Shown: positions 11,444 to 22,506, numbered from the stretch's first letter. The stretch: 64,000 nucleotides of DNA from Allacma fusca (GCA_947179485.1 CAMXBY010000049.1:1-64000); one strand, 5' to 3'. The notes: generated from the letters alone by a model not told the origin. A program made the numbers and translations.

Positions 11444-12148
11444 ATGCAAAATAAAACATCAAAGAGAGACTTAAGCATTACCCCACCTGATAAAACCAAT
11501 ACCACAGATTACCCCCTAGCTCATAATCCTCCAAATAAGCCGAAGAATATGGCGGTTACGTTAGAAGACCTGAGGGATCTAATTATGGATTTGACCCTTA
11601 AGCTAGACTCGGTTGTGGAGGTGAAGCTGAAAGAACAAGAAGCAAAAATTGAATCTCTAGAAACAAAATTGGAGCACCTCCAGCGAAAAATGAACGAAAA
11701 ATCTGTCGTTGTTTTCGGAATGACAGAAGACCCGCAGGAAACGTACCCCAAATTAGAACAGGGTGTTACAAATCTACTCACCAAGTTAGGGCTGACAGGA
11801 ACTGGGTATGATAGCGTAAGAAGAATTGGTAAAAAAATGCCCGGAAGAATTAGACCAATAGTAGTGTCGTTATACAACACTCGCGACAAATACGCCATAC
11901 TCTCTGCAAAAGCAAACAACAGGCAATTAACTGGCCTAGCGGGTATTTTTATCAGCCCCGAGAAAACGCCACGAGAATTACGAATACAAAAGAAGCTTGC
12001 AGATAAGGCAAGAGAACTAAAGGGCTCTGACAACACAGTGAAAACCAAAATCCGCTATGAAAAAATGTATGCAGCATACACGAATGGGACAACAATAACT
12101 TACACTTTGGATTTCAAAGATAAAGATTGGACACCGATTATAATTTGA
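11444..12148 (+). CDS. LINE ORF1 protein: coiled coil plus RRM-like RNA-binding domain
   Basis: This 234-residue protein is the predicted nucleic-acid-binding chaperone of the element. A leucine/lysine/glutamate coiled coil spans roughly residues 45-85 (LETKLEHLQRKM at its end). An RRM-like region follows from about residue 86 (VVVFGM) through VRRIGKK and RPIVVSL to about 165. A basic C-terminal part containing LRIQKKLADKAREL completes it. The order matches L1-type ORF1 proteins (coiled coil, RRM, C-terminal domain). The ATG at 11444 is the first in frame. The stop is TGA (12146-12148), and the very next codon continues in the same frame into ORF2. A similar, decayed ORF1 occurs at 32122. Confidence 0.85.
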   Translation: MQNKTSKRDLSITPPDKTNTTDYPLAHNPPNKPKNMAVTLEDLRDLIMDLTLKLDSVVEVKLKEQEAKIESLETKLEHLQRKMNEKSVVVFGMTEDPQETYPKLEQGVTNLLTKLGLTGTGYDSVRRIGKKMPGRIRPIVVSLYNTRDKYAILSAKANNRQLTGLAGIFISPEKTPRELRIQKKLADKARELKGSDNTVKTKIRYEKMYAAYTNGTTITYTLDFKDKDWTPIII

Positions 12149-15100
12149 GAATCACCATCCCTGACACCAGAAGATACAATTATTCAAAATAATTGTAAAA
12201 TTGGATTCTGGAACTGCCGGGGAGCAAAAAGTATCTTGAATCTGCTAAATTCCAACCTTACCTATCTTACAAAAACGAGTATCCTGTGCCTCAACGAAAC
12301 TTGGCATGAAAACAATAGTGATCTCGAAAAGTTATGTTTAATCTTCTCCAAGTTCCAAATTTTGGAAACTCCTGCATGCAGGCTCTCAATTCACGGACGA
12401 GCTAGCGGAGGATTAATTACAATGTTACGAAAATCAATGTTTAAAAACTGGTATGAAGTATGTAGGAGCAATCAATGGTTAATCCATATTGCTGAAACTG
12501 TTACTTCAACTAAAATATTAATTGTGAACTGTTATTTTAACTCCGAGCAGCAACAAAGTTCCTTCAATAATTTACAGTTCCAAATTAATGACGCTGCGGC
12601 GAGCTTTAACCCAGACACTACAATCATTATGGGAGATTTCAACGCCCGAATTGGTAATATGAATCCACTAAATTTTCCCGTACAATCATCTAATATCCAA
12701 AATATAAGAGACTCATTAGATAACGTAATCAATGAAAGGGGCAAGCTTCTGTTTTCGTTATTGGAGGAGATAGGCAGGTCAGTTATTAACGGTAGAATTA
12801 ATGGAGATAATCCGGGGCAAATAACAAGACCAGAGTCCAATTCTGTAATTGATCTTTTTGTCATCAACAACGAATCATTAGAGAAAGTATCTCATTTGGA
12901 ATTTTTAGACCTGCATGAGTCTGACCATCTCTTCGGAGTACTAACTATTAAATTACCCTCAAATATTCGGCACAACAACAAACCACTAGCAAATGAAAAA
13001 TCCTTGATACTAAAATGGCACCCATACCGTAAACAAGCATATATGGAAGAGGTTGATAATAGGATTAGAAATAGTGACGTAAATAGTGATACGTACTTAT
13101 TATTAAAGCAAACAATTTTATCAGCAGCTAAAGCATCAAAAATGACAAAGCGCACAAATAATTATGCCTGGTATAATAATGAATGCATAAAAGCCAAGAA
13201 AGACCTTCAACATGCTTTGAAGAATTGTAGAACCACAAATTGGGACCCAACAATTAGAGACAGTTACATACAACAACGAAAGAATTACAAGAAATTACTA
13301 CAGCTCAGAAAGAAGCTTTACTGGGAAAACAAGATTAAAGAAGTGGCCGATTCCGCAAACTTAACACAGTTCTGGAAATCTATTAAATTTTTTAGAAAAT
13401 CCACAAGTATCCCTAACACTGTAGAAAAACATATCTGGGAAACATACATGGCCCCGGCTGAACAGAGTTCAACCTATTTAGCCATTTCAGATACGCGCCA
13501 TGAATTTCTAGATCAACAAATAAGCGTCATTGAATATAACGAAGCTGTGAAACACATTAAAAATGGGAAAGCGGCAGGGCCGGATGAAATAACAAATGAG
13601 TTTCTCAAAAATCTCCCTGCCAGCGGAGGCAAATTGTTATGCACGGCAATAAATAAAATTTTCTCTAGTGAAGAACCACCAGCGGATTGGAGTGAGTTCG
13701 AAACCTGTATGATTTTCAAAAAAGGTGATGCTGAAAATCCTGAAAATTACCGCCCAATTGCACTGGCTAATACAACCATGAAACTATTTACACACATTAT
13801 TGAGAGGCGGCTCAGAAAATGGGCAGAAAACAACAAACTCCTTCCAGAAGCGCAAGCTGGCTTTAGAGCAGGAAGAGGCTGTATTGATCATATACATACA
13901 CTGAATTCAGCAATCCAAATCGCTTTAAACGATAATAATGGCAAACTATATGCTCTGTTCATAGACTTCAAACAGGCCTTCCCTTCCATAGATCACAATT
14001 TGCTATGGAAAACCCTAAACGACATTGGAACCAGTGGCAAAATCATCCGCATCTTACAAAATCTTTATGCAAAAGCTAGCACCAAGGTCCGAGTGGAAGG
14101 TGGCACCACGAATCCCATACCCATACAAAAAGGATTGCTCCAAGGTTGCAGTTTGAGTCCTCTACTGTTTTCACTCTTCATACATAATATTGAAACATTA
14201 CTCAAAAGCAAAGGAAGTGGAGGCATAAAAATTAATCCTACACTGCGCATTTTAATTCTTCTCTACGCGGACGATATGGTCCTTATGACAAGAACAGCTG
14301 CTGACATGAAACGAAATATTTTAGTGCTTACTGAATATTTTGAGGATATGAAACTGGTGGTAAACCTTGCTAAAACCCAAATGATTGTTTTCCGCAAAAG
14401 CCGTGCAAAGCTTTCTCCGAGACTTTGGTTCGAATATAAACAACAAAAGGTGGTTATTGTAAATGAATATGTTTACTTAGGTGTAAAGTTCTGCTCATCG
14501 GGGATATTTAGGAAAAACTTGCAATACTTTCAAGCAAAAGGAAGAGCGGCATGCGGTAAAACATTTACTACATTATCAAATGCCAAAATTCACAAATGGG
14601 AATATATTCAAAAAATGTTTGCTGCATGCATTAGAACCACCGTTCTCTATTGTGCTCAAATTTGGGGATTGCGTTATCTAACTGAAATAGAAAGCATCCA
14701 ACAATACTACTTTAAAAGAATTCTGGTAATGTGCAAATTAACTCCCGGTTATGTGGTAAGACTTGAAACGGGACAGCTTCACACAAAGTTAAACATACTT
14801 CGTCAACTAATACGTTACATAATTGTACTGCAAAATATGGATGACTCAAGATACCCAAAATGCACATACAATGCATTATGCTCAATCGACAGCCTAACAA
14901 ATCCTGACGGTGGCTACAAATCTGTAAATTATAACTGGGTGACCCAGATAAGAAAAATTCTAGCGGAACATAATTCTGAAGAATTGTGGAACGATCAAAA
15001 TTCTGCATATCTACAGGAGAACTTTACCCAAATAATCACGAATATCAGTACTATGATTGGCAACACAGACCTAAATAAATTGAAAGACTCGCAAAGACAC

Positions 15101-15475
15101 AGTGCTTATCAAGTGTTCAACTACATACCTGGGATACCTCCAACATACCTTAGCATTGACGTAGGAATTAGATATAAACGTTTGCTTGCTCAAGCCAGAT
15201 TGTCGGGAACATACTTTAGAATAGGAATGGATGTGTACAAATTTCCAAATAGCTTCGCACCACAGCCATGCAAATGCTGCAATACTCAGGCAAGTGATAC
15301 TTTGGAACATATGCTACTAACCTGCCCTATGCAAGAACAAAACCGTCAGAACCGATACTTTGCACAGCAATTTAGGAGGAACTTTAACCCAACTAGCCGT
15401 GAAGAAATGTTAAAGATTCTTCAGATACTAATCAATTTTCTCAGAAGAAGAGAATTCTTTAGTGATTTTAGTTAA
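12149..15475 (+). CDS. LINE ORF2 polyprotein: endonuclease and reverse transcriptase
   Basis: The frame is open for about 1108 codons. The endonuclease begins at KIGFWNCRG (about 12205) with the catalytic-site motifs NETW, GDFNARIG (about 12632) and SDH (12920-12928). The reverse transcriptase runs from GKAAGPDEI and NYRPIAL to QAGFRAGRG, DFKQAFPSIDH, QGCSLSPLLF and the catalytic YADD (14264-14275). A C-terminal Cys-rich knuckle (CKCC..H..C, about 15268-15330) follows. ORF2 lies in the same frame as ORF1, directly after its TGA. No ATG occurs before the endonuclease; the first in-frame ATG is well inside that domain. Expression by TGA readthrough or non-AUG re-initiation is therefore inferred. 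The reverse transcriptase C-terminus is similar in plan to the fragment at 53500-54628. Confidence 0.92.
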   Translation, partial: ESPSLTPEDTIIQNNCKIGFWNCRGAKSILNLLNSNLTYLTKTSILCLNETWHENNSDLEKLCLIFSKFQILETPACRLSIHGRASGGLITMLRKSMFKNWYEVCRSNQWLIHIAETVTSTKILIVNCYFNSEQQQSSFNNLQFQINDAAASFNPDTTIIMGDFNARIGNMNPLNFPVQSSNIQNIRDSLDNVINERGKLLFSLLEEIGRSVINGRINGDNPGQITRPESNSVIDLFVINNESLEKVSHLEFLDLHESDHLFGVLTIKLPSNIRHNNKPLANEKSLILKWHPYRKQAYMEEVDNRIRNSDVNSDTYLLLKQTILSAAKASKMTKRTNNYAWYNNECIKAKKDLQHALKNCRTTNWDPTIRDSYIQQRKNYKKLLQLRKKLYWENKIKEVADSANLTQFWKSIKFFRKSTSIPNTVEKHIWETYMAPAEQSSTYLAISDTRHEFLDQQISVIEYNEAVKHIKNGKAAGPDEITNEFLKNLPASGGKLLCTAINKIFSSEEPPADWSEFETCMIFKKGDAENPENYRPIALANTTMKLFTHIIERRLRKWAENNKLLPEAQAGFRAGRGCIDHIHTLNSAIQIALNDNNGKLYALFIDFKQAFPSIDHNLLWKTLNDIGTSGKIIRILQNLYAKASTKVRVEGGTTNPIPIQKGLLQGCSLSPLLFSLFIHNIETLLKSKGSGGIKINPTLRILILLYADDMVLMTRTAADMKRNILVLTEYFEDMKLVVNLAKTQMIVFRKSRAKLSPRLWFEYKQQKVVIVNEYVYLGVKFCSSGIFRKNLQYFQAKGRAACGKTFTTLSNAKIHKWEYIQKMFAACIRTTVLYCAQIWGLRYLTEIESIQQYYFKRILVMCKLTPGYVVRLETGQLHTKLNILRQLIRYIIVLQNMDDSRYPKCTYNALCSIDSLTNPDGGYKSVNYNWVTQIRKILAEHNSEELWNDQNSAYLQENFTQIITNISTMIGNTDLNKLKDSQRHSAYQVFNYIPGIPPTYLSIDVGIRYKRLLAQARLSGTYFRIGMDVYKFPNSFAPQPCKCCNTQASDTLEHMLLTCPMQEQNRQNRYFAQQFRRNFNPTSREEMLKILQILINFLRRREFFSDFS

Positions 15476-15815
15476 TTAACTTGGAACATGTACTATATGC
15501 ATTTACTTGGTATTTAGCTATACCAATATAAATTGGGGGTCTAATACTAATGTTAATTTATATTCTCTAAAGTGTATCCAGAGAATCATGTACAAGTATG
15601 TATTCAATTCAAAACACCAAATAATTCCTCGGGTCATGGGCGAAAGCCTACAAGACCTTAAATTGAATAAATAAATAATAAATAATAATATTTCGTTATT
15701 ACGGAAGTATTGGCTGGCAATGGATTCTATGAAGTAGTTATTGACTTTTGGCATTAATTGGTTATTGTTGTCCTACTCATACAGCATTGGGACAATAATT
15801 CCTCCGGCGAGGTCT

Positions 15816-17470
15816 GGCTTACTACTAAGAAAAATTACTTTCTGAATTTGTTTTCCAAAGGTAAAAGCGCTAATGATACTTGGAAAACATACTTTGAGCT
15901 TACTAACCAAAAACGTAAATTAATGCAAATCAAAGAACTACACACAGACTTAGGAGTGGCATGCACTAATGAAGCTATAGCCACTGAGCTTGCTTCTGCC
16001 TTTTGTATTAATTCAATTGATGACAGTTCCCTCATAGACGACTTTTTAAGTGAGCATAACAGAAACATTGAATTCCTCCCAGTTAAATACATTGAAGTAG
16101 AACATGCCATAAAATTAACAAAAATCAGTCATAACTGTACAGCGACTTCTATCCCATCTAGAATATTTAAAATCAACATTGAAATTCTCAATATCCAACT
16201 ATTCAAATTCTTTAACTTTATTTTCAGCACTGGCAAATTCCCATATGAATTTAAGAAAGTGGTCATAACCCCAATCCTTAAGCCCTGACAGGACCCTAAG
16301 AAAGAAACCCCTTATCGCCCTATCTCAATCCTACCATTTGTGAGCAAAGTTCTTGAAAAGGTTATCTACCGTAGATTAACTAATGAAGTTCGGGATTAAC
16401 TTTCCCCCAGTCAGTTTGGATTTAGGGATTTTCTCTCCACTCAACTAGCTACAACTAGCTTTTTGCATGACATATTCCAAAGTTTAGATAAAGGATATAT
16501 AGTTGCATCACTCTATGTCGACCTTAAAAAAGCATTTGACAAAGTGATTCACCTTTTGCTAATTAAAAAGCTATACTCTGAATTCAATGTACCATTTTAC
16601 CTCACAAAACTTATAAGTAGCTATCTTAAATACAGAGCGTTCTCCATAAAAATCAACGGTAGCATTTCGTGTTCATTTCCACTGCTTATTGGGGTCCCAC
16701 AGGGTAGCTGCCTTGGCCCACCTCTCTTTATTATTTTCTTTAACAGTCTCATTTCCAGTCGTCTCAGCGCTATCTCCCATACAATTGATTATGCTGACGA
16801 TATAGGTTGTACGGTCAAGGAACGTAATATTGAGAAGGTGATAGAACTACTCAAGTCATGTATGCAAATTATCTGTGAATGGTGTGACTTAAATTGCATG
16901 AAAGTCAACTTTTCGAAGACTAAATATATGTTATATAAGTTCCCACATACTAATATTAACCTTGATAATGCCCCTCCGACTATATGTATTACTCCTGATG
17001 TGTATATTGAACGTGTCCATGAGTTTAAATATCTAGGCATATTCATTGACGAACATCTAAGTATGACTAAGCATTTAAGTTATATCAATGGCAAAATAAA
17101 CCAGAGACTTGGAAACCTTACTTATCATAAAAGATTAATACCTAAGGAATTAAAAATAATTATCACAGCTCTTATAAACTCCATTATTGAATATTGTATT
17201 CCACTTTATTGTTACAACTTTGAATCCTTATCTAGAATTGATACTTGTGTGCGTAGATTTCTAAGTAACTACCATCCTACCTCAAAAAATGTATACCACG
17301 ACCTAAATATATCAAATACATACCAATTGTATAATTACCATATGTTAACCTTTACGAGAACCATTCTGACCTCAGAATTCATGCCTGAACATGTGAAATG
17401 TATATTTCCTAAAAGATCATGTACCAGGGAGAGTAAATTCGCCCTAAATATGTGCCTGTCACTGACATGA
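15816..17470 (+). pseudogene. ORF2 reverse transcriptase portion of outer LINE (decayed)
   Basis: This is the continuation of the protein broken at 11011. It begins KKNYFLNLFSKGKS and carries the recognisable motifs TPYRPIS, QFGFR, DLKKAFDKV, GVPQGSCLGP, the active site as YADD (about 16789) and YLGIF. Two in-frame stops interrupt the domain, TGA at 16286-16288 and TAA at 16397-16399. The sequence continues past both in one frame, so each looks like a point mutation. After the final stop a short stretch with AATAAAGG and repeated TAAAC ends the element near 17510. Confidence 0.85.
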
Positions 17471-17518
17471 ATTAACAATAAAGGATTAAACTAAACTACA
17501 ACTGAACTAAACGATTTT

Positions 17519-17669
17519 AGTACTCGCACTCCTACTCACTCGTGTACACCAAAAACCCAGCAACTCATACTCACACGGTGAGTAGTACGAAATATTAAAT
17601 ACTACTCTTACTCCTACTCGCTACTCACAAGCATGAGTGCGAGTATGAGTTGAGTAGATAACTCAATAA
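17519..17669. repeat. ACTC/GAGTA-rich repeat interrupted by hAT copy A
   Basis: CACTCCTACTC, GAGTAGT and GAGTATGAGT words alternate. The pattern resumes for about 20 bp after the hAT at 18909 (CTCAATACTCGTGAGTAGG), so the hAT landed inside this repeat. Similar sequence lies at 8786-8880 and around 40230-40440. Confidence 0.5.
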
Positions 17670-18908
17670 CAGAGGTGACCATTCAATTTTCCACTACACT
17701 CACTACTCTAAAAACTTATTCAGGGTAAATGCCACTAGTTATCACTACACTACCAACAGAAATGATCTTTGACAACTACTCTACTCGTACTCTATTTTGT
17801 TGACAACCAAGACTACCACTACACTACTTTCCAGTAGTTTTACCTTCAGAGACCAACTTTACTCTACTCTACCACTACTTGTCGGAAGCTAAAAATTAGC
17901 GTTACTCTACACTACAACTATCACACTACGCAGTAAAAAAGCCACGCTATTCAATATACTACCTGTTCACTGAATAGCCGTGCAATTTAATCTCAGCCTA
18001 AAATCATATAATTTTAATATAAGCCTTAAAAAAGGATCCTAAATTCTAAATATATGCTAGAAACATGATTCCTAGCGAAAACAATCCTGTTTCATCGTAT
18101 GTAAATACAATATATCCTCTGTCGATGAAGCTAGACGTTTATGCTAAATTAGAGGCGTGCGTGCAGGACCGATCTTTACAAGAATCAATTGGATAGGCAT
18201 TTTGAAAAACTAGTTTATTGTTTTGAACAACATTCACATGCGTGTATAACTCAAGTACATACATACATGAGAACCACTGACTATACCTTATAAAAACGTG
18301 ACACAATGAATACTTACAATTGGGAAAGTCCATCGCCCTTTTACGGACGGAATCTGCGATAATCTGGATTTGGCTTGTATTTTAGAACTGATAATTAACG
18401 GAGGATTAAAGCACTTAAATAAATAGAGATCAGTACTAAGATTTTGCTTGTGCAAGTTGAAATACTGCTAAAAAGGATCATAATGTAGAATGCACAACGC
18501 TTCAATACAAATACAAGATGTTACTATATCCACCCACGCAATCGCACACGTATTTCTCGTACTGAAACGCGGTGTAACGGTGTAAGATATAGAAAGTTAT
18601 GAAAAGACATTCACATTCCACGTTTAAGTACAGTGCTTACTCGGGTAGCACTACTTTTTATTGGACTTTAAGGATGCATGTAAACTACTTCTACACTACA
18701 ACCAAACTATAGGTGGCTCCACTATTCTACACTACATTTGAGGAACTATCTTGAGCGGGTACTAGTAGTTACTACTACTTACCTTCAGATGTCTCCTTCG
18801 TTCTACACTACTAATAAATATTATTTTATTTCAATTTCAACCACTAATCTACTCTTTGCCACTATTCCACTACCACGACTAAAAAGTAGAGTAGTGTGGC
18901 CATCTCTG
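17670..18908. mobile_element. hAT-type non-autonomous element with ACTAC motif, copy A
   Basis: It starts CAGAGGTGACCATTC and ends with TGGCCATCTCTG, an imperfect inverted repeat. The flanks are CTCAATAA (17662-17669) and CTCAATAC (18909-18916), an 8-bp duplication with one mismatch. The interior is full of CACTAC and GTAGTG words, especially in the outer 250 bp. It is collinear over its full length with copy B at 44247-45516 apart from small gaps. Both lack a transposase. Confidence 0.9.
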
Positions 18909-18916
18909 CTCAATAC

Positions 18917-19309
18917 TCGTGAGTAGGTCCCATGTATGTGTGACCCGGTATTCGCTGCCTAGGTTTACTACGACGTCAGGCATACTTCTAAATGCAAATC
19001 TATAGCCTTGGGTAGCTCATGTAACTCCAAACATTTTCCATGTTCAAAGCAGGAACTAACATGCCCCACAAAGTATGTCGTTAACCCCGTGTTGGTAATT
19101 TAATTCAAATTTGCACAAACTTCAACATTCAAAACGTAATGAAAAATATACGTTGTGATTTTGCGTCAATTATAAGGATTTAGATGTATTCTATTACTAA
19201 ATATTTATTATTTGTTTTTTAATTCAGGATTCGATGGTTTCTGAAGCCCATAAACTGTCCAAAGACAATTTCACCGTTGTATTCTACATTACAGTATATA
19301 GTCCACATG
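18917..19309. other. Intergenic sequence
   Basis: No genes, bounded repeats or RNA signals recognised. Confidence 0.5.
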
Positions 19310-20115
19310 AAGGTTCTCAACGAGTCGGATAAATTGATCCGATCCGAACCGAAATTTTCGGATAAGGTTCGAATGGTCTAATAAACCGAACCGATCCGCG
19401 TATATCCGACATTAAGATTAAAAATTAATTGCTTTAAACGCAGGAAAACTTTATTCGACTAAAATACCATATACCAAATATTTTGTGACTTCCGATTTAG
19501 TGCTGAGTTTACGAGGATGTACGGAGAACGTTTGTCGGCTTCACAATCATTCTCAGTGGTATTAAAAGTGTTTGAAGATTTTTACAGTCATTCCCTTTAT
19601 TTTAATAACGGATAAACTTTTAACCGTGGTCTTTAAAATACTAAATACCGTATTTTGGGTCAAGACCAGTTGCCACAAACAGTGGTGGCGACGATTCAAC
19701 CACAGGGTCGTTTAAAATACTTCAACCTGTCAAGTAACCACAAATATGCGATATATATATCGCATTGTCACAGCTGCACTGGCGGGTAGCACCTAAAAAC
19801 TTCCCAGCAAATGTTTGCTTTTGAGTACTTGAGTTCGATCGTTTGTTGCTGGCGGTACTCAAAAGTGACGTGATTAGGTTGAGAATTGTGCACCAAATTG
19901 AAATTTGGAAATCCGCTGATCATCCGACGAAATTAACCGATTCGGACGGTTAACGATTAAAATTATCCGATTCGACTCGTTTTGCCTATCGGATGACTAA
20001 TATTCGATCCGATCCGTTAGAGTAGGCATCGGATCGGATGAACCTTCCATCCGATCCGTATTTTCGGATATCCGACTCGTGGATAGCCGGTTTTATCCGA
20101 TCCGTTGAGAACCTT
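19310..20115. mobile_element. Inverted-repeat element filled with CCGATCCG
   Basis: A perfect 13-bp terminal inverted repeat AAGGTTCTCAACG is present (19310-19322 and 20103-20115). Both terminal 150 bp are packed with GGATAA, CCGATCCG and TTCGGAT words in both orientations. No target duplication could be recognised, so the superfamily is open. No coding capacity. A shorter stretch of the same vocabulary lies at 3605-3780. Confidence 0.75.
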
Positions 20116-20742
20116 AATCTGGTATCGTGTACCAGGAAAGAAACTATAGCCGGTTAGTTAATGGTATACTCGAATAACCTTCACATTGTTACAAGTTGAA
20201 GGTTTAAATTTTAGCCAACACTTTGTAAATCCTTTCCCCTCGTAGATTAAAAAAGCAGGCATTCCGAAAATTTATGGATTCTATATCTATTTTAAAAGGT
20301 TCTTGAAGATTGTCAATAAATTTAAATGATTCCAATAGTACAATAATTATTACGGCACTAAATAAATCTAGGATGAAGTCTGGCCGAGCAGCAACATATT
20401 ATTTATTATTCGTGATAAGTAAGTGTCTGATGATATCACATTGAACTCTAAATACTATCACAATAATTTTAAAATGTTAATTGATGTTGAGTTCACTTTC
20501 ACATAATGGACACTAATAAAAAGAAGTTTGCAATTAATGGGTTATGATGCTTCAATAACTGTATTAAAATGTCGCCACAAACAGAATTCATCAACATGAA
20601 GAATCGTCAGAATGAGGGCAAAGAGTCATTTATAAATGAACATTTATACAGCAGTGTAGTTATCGCTACTGAATTATTGCGTACAAAACTTAAATACAAT
20701 AGTTTGGCAATCATTATTTTTAGTGAAAAAATTAATTACTGT
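20116..20742. other. Intergenic sequence
   Basis: AT-rich. The open frame at 20569-20790 enters the adjacent hAT and shows no domain. No other structure recognised. Confidence 0.45.
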
Positions 20743-20750
20743 GTGTTGAC

Positions 20751-21746
20751 TAGTGTTTCTTATCAATTGCAAGTTAATCGCAATTACTAATTGAACTTGC
20801 AAGTTTGGTTCAACTGCGGTTATTATACACCAGGGAATTGCAATTGTCGGTGCAAGTGTAATTTCTGTGTACTTAAATTGCAATTACAAAAGCATCAAAT
20901 TACCGGTTAAGCACAACTGAAATTGAAAGAAATGCAGTTGCAATTACAAGTGCTTGCATTGCAAAAAGCTGCAATTTAAAAAATACGAGTTAAGTTAATC
21001 AAGTTAATTGCAAACCCCTACCGTTTCGAATTTGAGCGAAAAATTTCACAAAATGCCTCAATAAGTCATTCTTAAAGAAAGAAGTCATTTGTGCACCTCT
21101 GTTTCATTATGCATAGCATCTAGATCATTTTATTTAATAAACTTTGTTCAATTGAGTGAAACATAACGTATACCATCTTGCTACAAATCAAATGCGCACT
21201 GATCATTTAAGCCTTTTTTCACCTTTTAGACCTCTTCGCCGACGATTAATACTGTATATCAGTTAACTTGCAATTACAAATTGCAATTACACTTGCAATT
21301 ACAAATTGCAATTACACTTGCAATTACAAATTGCAATTACACTTGCAATTACAAATTGCAATTACACTTGCAATTACAAATTGCAATTACACTTGCAATT
21401 ACAAATTGCAATTACACTTGCAATTACAAATTGCAATTACACTTGCAATTACAAATTGCAATTACACTTGCAATTACAAATTGCAATTACACTTGCAATT
21501 ACAAATTGCAATTACACTTGCAATTGTACTTATCGGTGCAATTACATCCAAATGTTTTTGCAATTGCCTTACCAACTGCAAGTAACTGATGAACTAATTG
21601 CAAGTTCAACTTCAGTTATTTGCATGATTTAATTGCCGCATTTTAGCAAGTACCAGTTACGGTATTACTAGTACTTGCATTATCAATTATAATAATTGTA
21701 ATTACAAGTGCGGTTATTCCCAATACTTGCACCGACAGAAACACTA
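20751..21746. mobile_element. hAT-type non-autonomous element with TTGCAATTAC motif, copy 1
   Basis: It begins TAGTGTTTCT and ends AGAAACACTA, a perfect 10-bp terminal inverted repeat. A perfect 8-bp duplication GTGTTGAC flanks it (20743-20750 and 21747-21754). Nearly the whole 996 bp is made of TTGCAATT, CAAGT and their complements, including the 25-bp array at 21267. An inverted truncated copy lies at 25790-26107 and a third partial copy at 50120-50735. No transposase. Confidence 0.93.
21267..21530. repeat. 25-bp tandem array, 10 units, open in all three forward frames
   Basis: The unit CTTGCAATTACAAATTGCAATTACA (split here as CTTGCAATTACAA plus ATTGCAATTACA) repeats 10 times with no visible variation from 21267 to 21516, followed by a partial unit. 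Because 25 is not a multiple of 3 and the unit has no stop in any register, all three forward frames stay open for about 100 codons (21268-21632). These frames are a by-product of the repeat and should not be called genes. Each unit also contains the imperfect palindrome GCAATT/AATTGC. Confidence 0.97.
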
Positions 21747-21754
21747 GTGTTGAC

Positions 21755-22506
21755 GGTTCGCCCTATAAAAGCATATGCAATTTACACTCGCTATAACAGA
21801 TCCCCTTATGATTATGCGAACAATGAAGAGAAAAGTGTTTTCCAATACTCCCTTTAATACGTGCTTAACAGGAGATATAACGTGACACCTTATATAGGAA
21901 AATTTTCCCAACAATGCTAAAAATATGGGGCAACCAGTTCTCTGTAACAATAATTTATCTAAAAATATAGGAGAGTTTCACGAGTTAATTTATGCAGGTT
22001 CTGAAGCTGATAATTTGAATAATGTCTGCAATATTGTCTAAAATACCCTTTATTTGAAAAGGGTATAAATTTTGACAAAATAATTTCTACAATTCATTTA
22101 GTATCAACAGATAATTTTAAGTGTTTTATGCAAATAAATTTTACAAAATAAAATTTAAAAATATCTGTACAAGCCTAAATATTTGCATCAAATTCTTTCG
22201 AAGGTCAATAATAATATACAAACACTTGCAGGCACAATTCTTCCGAATTGGAAATAGTACTTCGACAATTGTACCCACCTAATTGTTAGGAACTTGTGTG
22301 TAACTAATGAAGTACAATCTTAAGGTATTAAGCCTTATACAATTATTATTTCTTTCAGAAAGTATTTCGGTATAAACAACTCAATTACGTTTCATAAGAC
22401 GTTTCTCATAAGATTTTCATTCCATGCATCAAATTATTGCCAATAATTGAATAAACGAAACATTTGGATTGACACAATGAAAGTCTAATGTTACTCCAAT
22501 AATTTC
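21755..22506. other. AT-rich sequence 3' of gene T1
   Basis: This region holds no recognised gene or bounded repeat. It would contain the 3' untranslated region of the minus-strand gene T1, but no convincing polyadenylation signal was identified. Confidence 0.45.

Larger units (their letters stand above)
11326..15686 (+). mobile_element. Full-length, structurally intact LINE
   Basis: A perfect 15-bp target duplication AATATTTCGTTATTA flanks the element (11311-11325 and 15687-15701). It has a 118-bp 5' leader, ORF1 (11444-12148), ORF2 (12149-15475), a roughly 210-bp 3' untranslated region, and a tail of AATA/AAT repeats. All endonuclease and reverse transcriptase motifs are intact. The exact duplication and undamaged frames point to a recent insertion. 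It sits inside the probable solo LTR, which sits inside the decayed outer LINE. The insertion site is AT-rich, as expected for an apurinic-type endonuclease with little target specificity. Confidence 0.95.
11012..15815 (+). mobile_element. Probable solo LTR, itself split by the intact LINE
   Basis: The old LINE protein stops near 11011 and resumes near 15816. What lies between, apart from the intact LINE, is about 430 bp (11012-11325 plus 15702-15815). It starts TGTAACGAGAAGG, has a TTTAAATATTTAAA stretch near 11070, a TTTAATAAAGC polyadenylation-like signal at 11196, and a 10-bp inverted repeat ATCTGCCTTA/TAAGGCAGAT at about 11040-11066. This fits a solo LTR of an LTR retrotransposon. The exact right end and target duplication are uncertain (flanks CACT and TACT are only similar), and no internal retroelement genes remain. 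Confidence 0.5.

Noticed and set aside
11521-15310. Several minus-strand open frames of 61-175 codons under the intact LINE
   Set aside because: They are shadows of the strongly supported plus-strand ORF1 and ORF2.
21268-21632. Three overlapping open frames of about 100 codons each
   Set aside because: They arise from a 25-bp tandem repeat without stops in any register and have no domain or start context.
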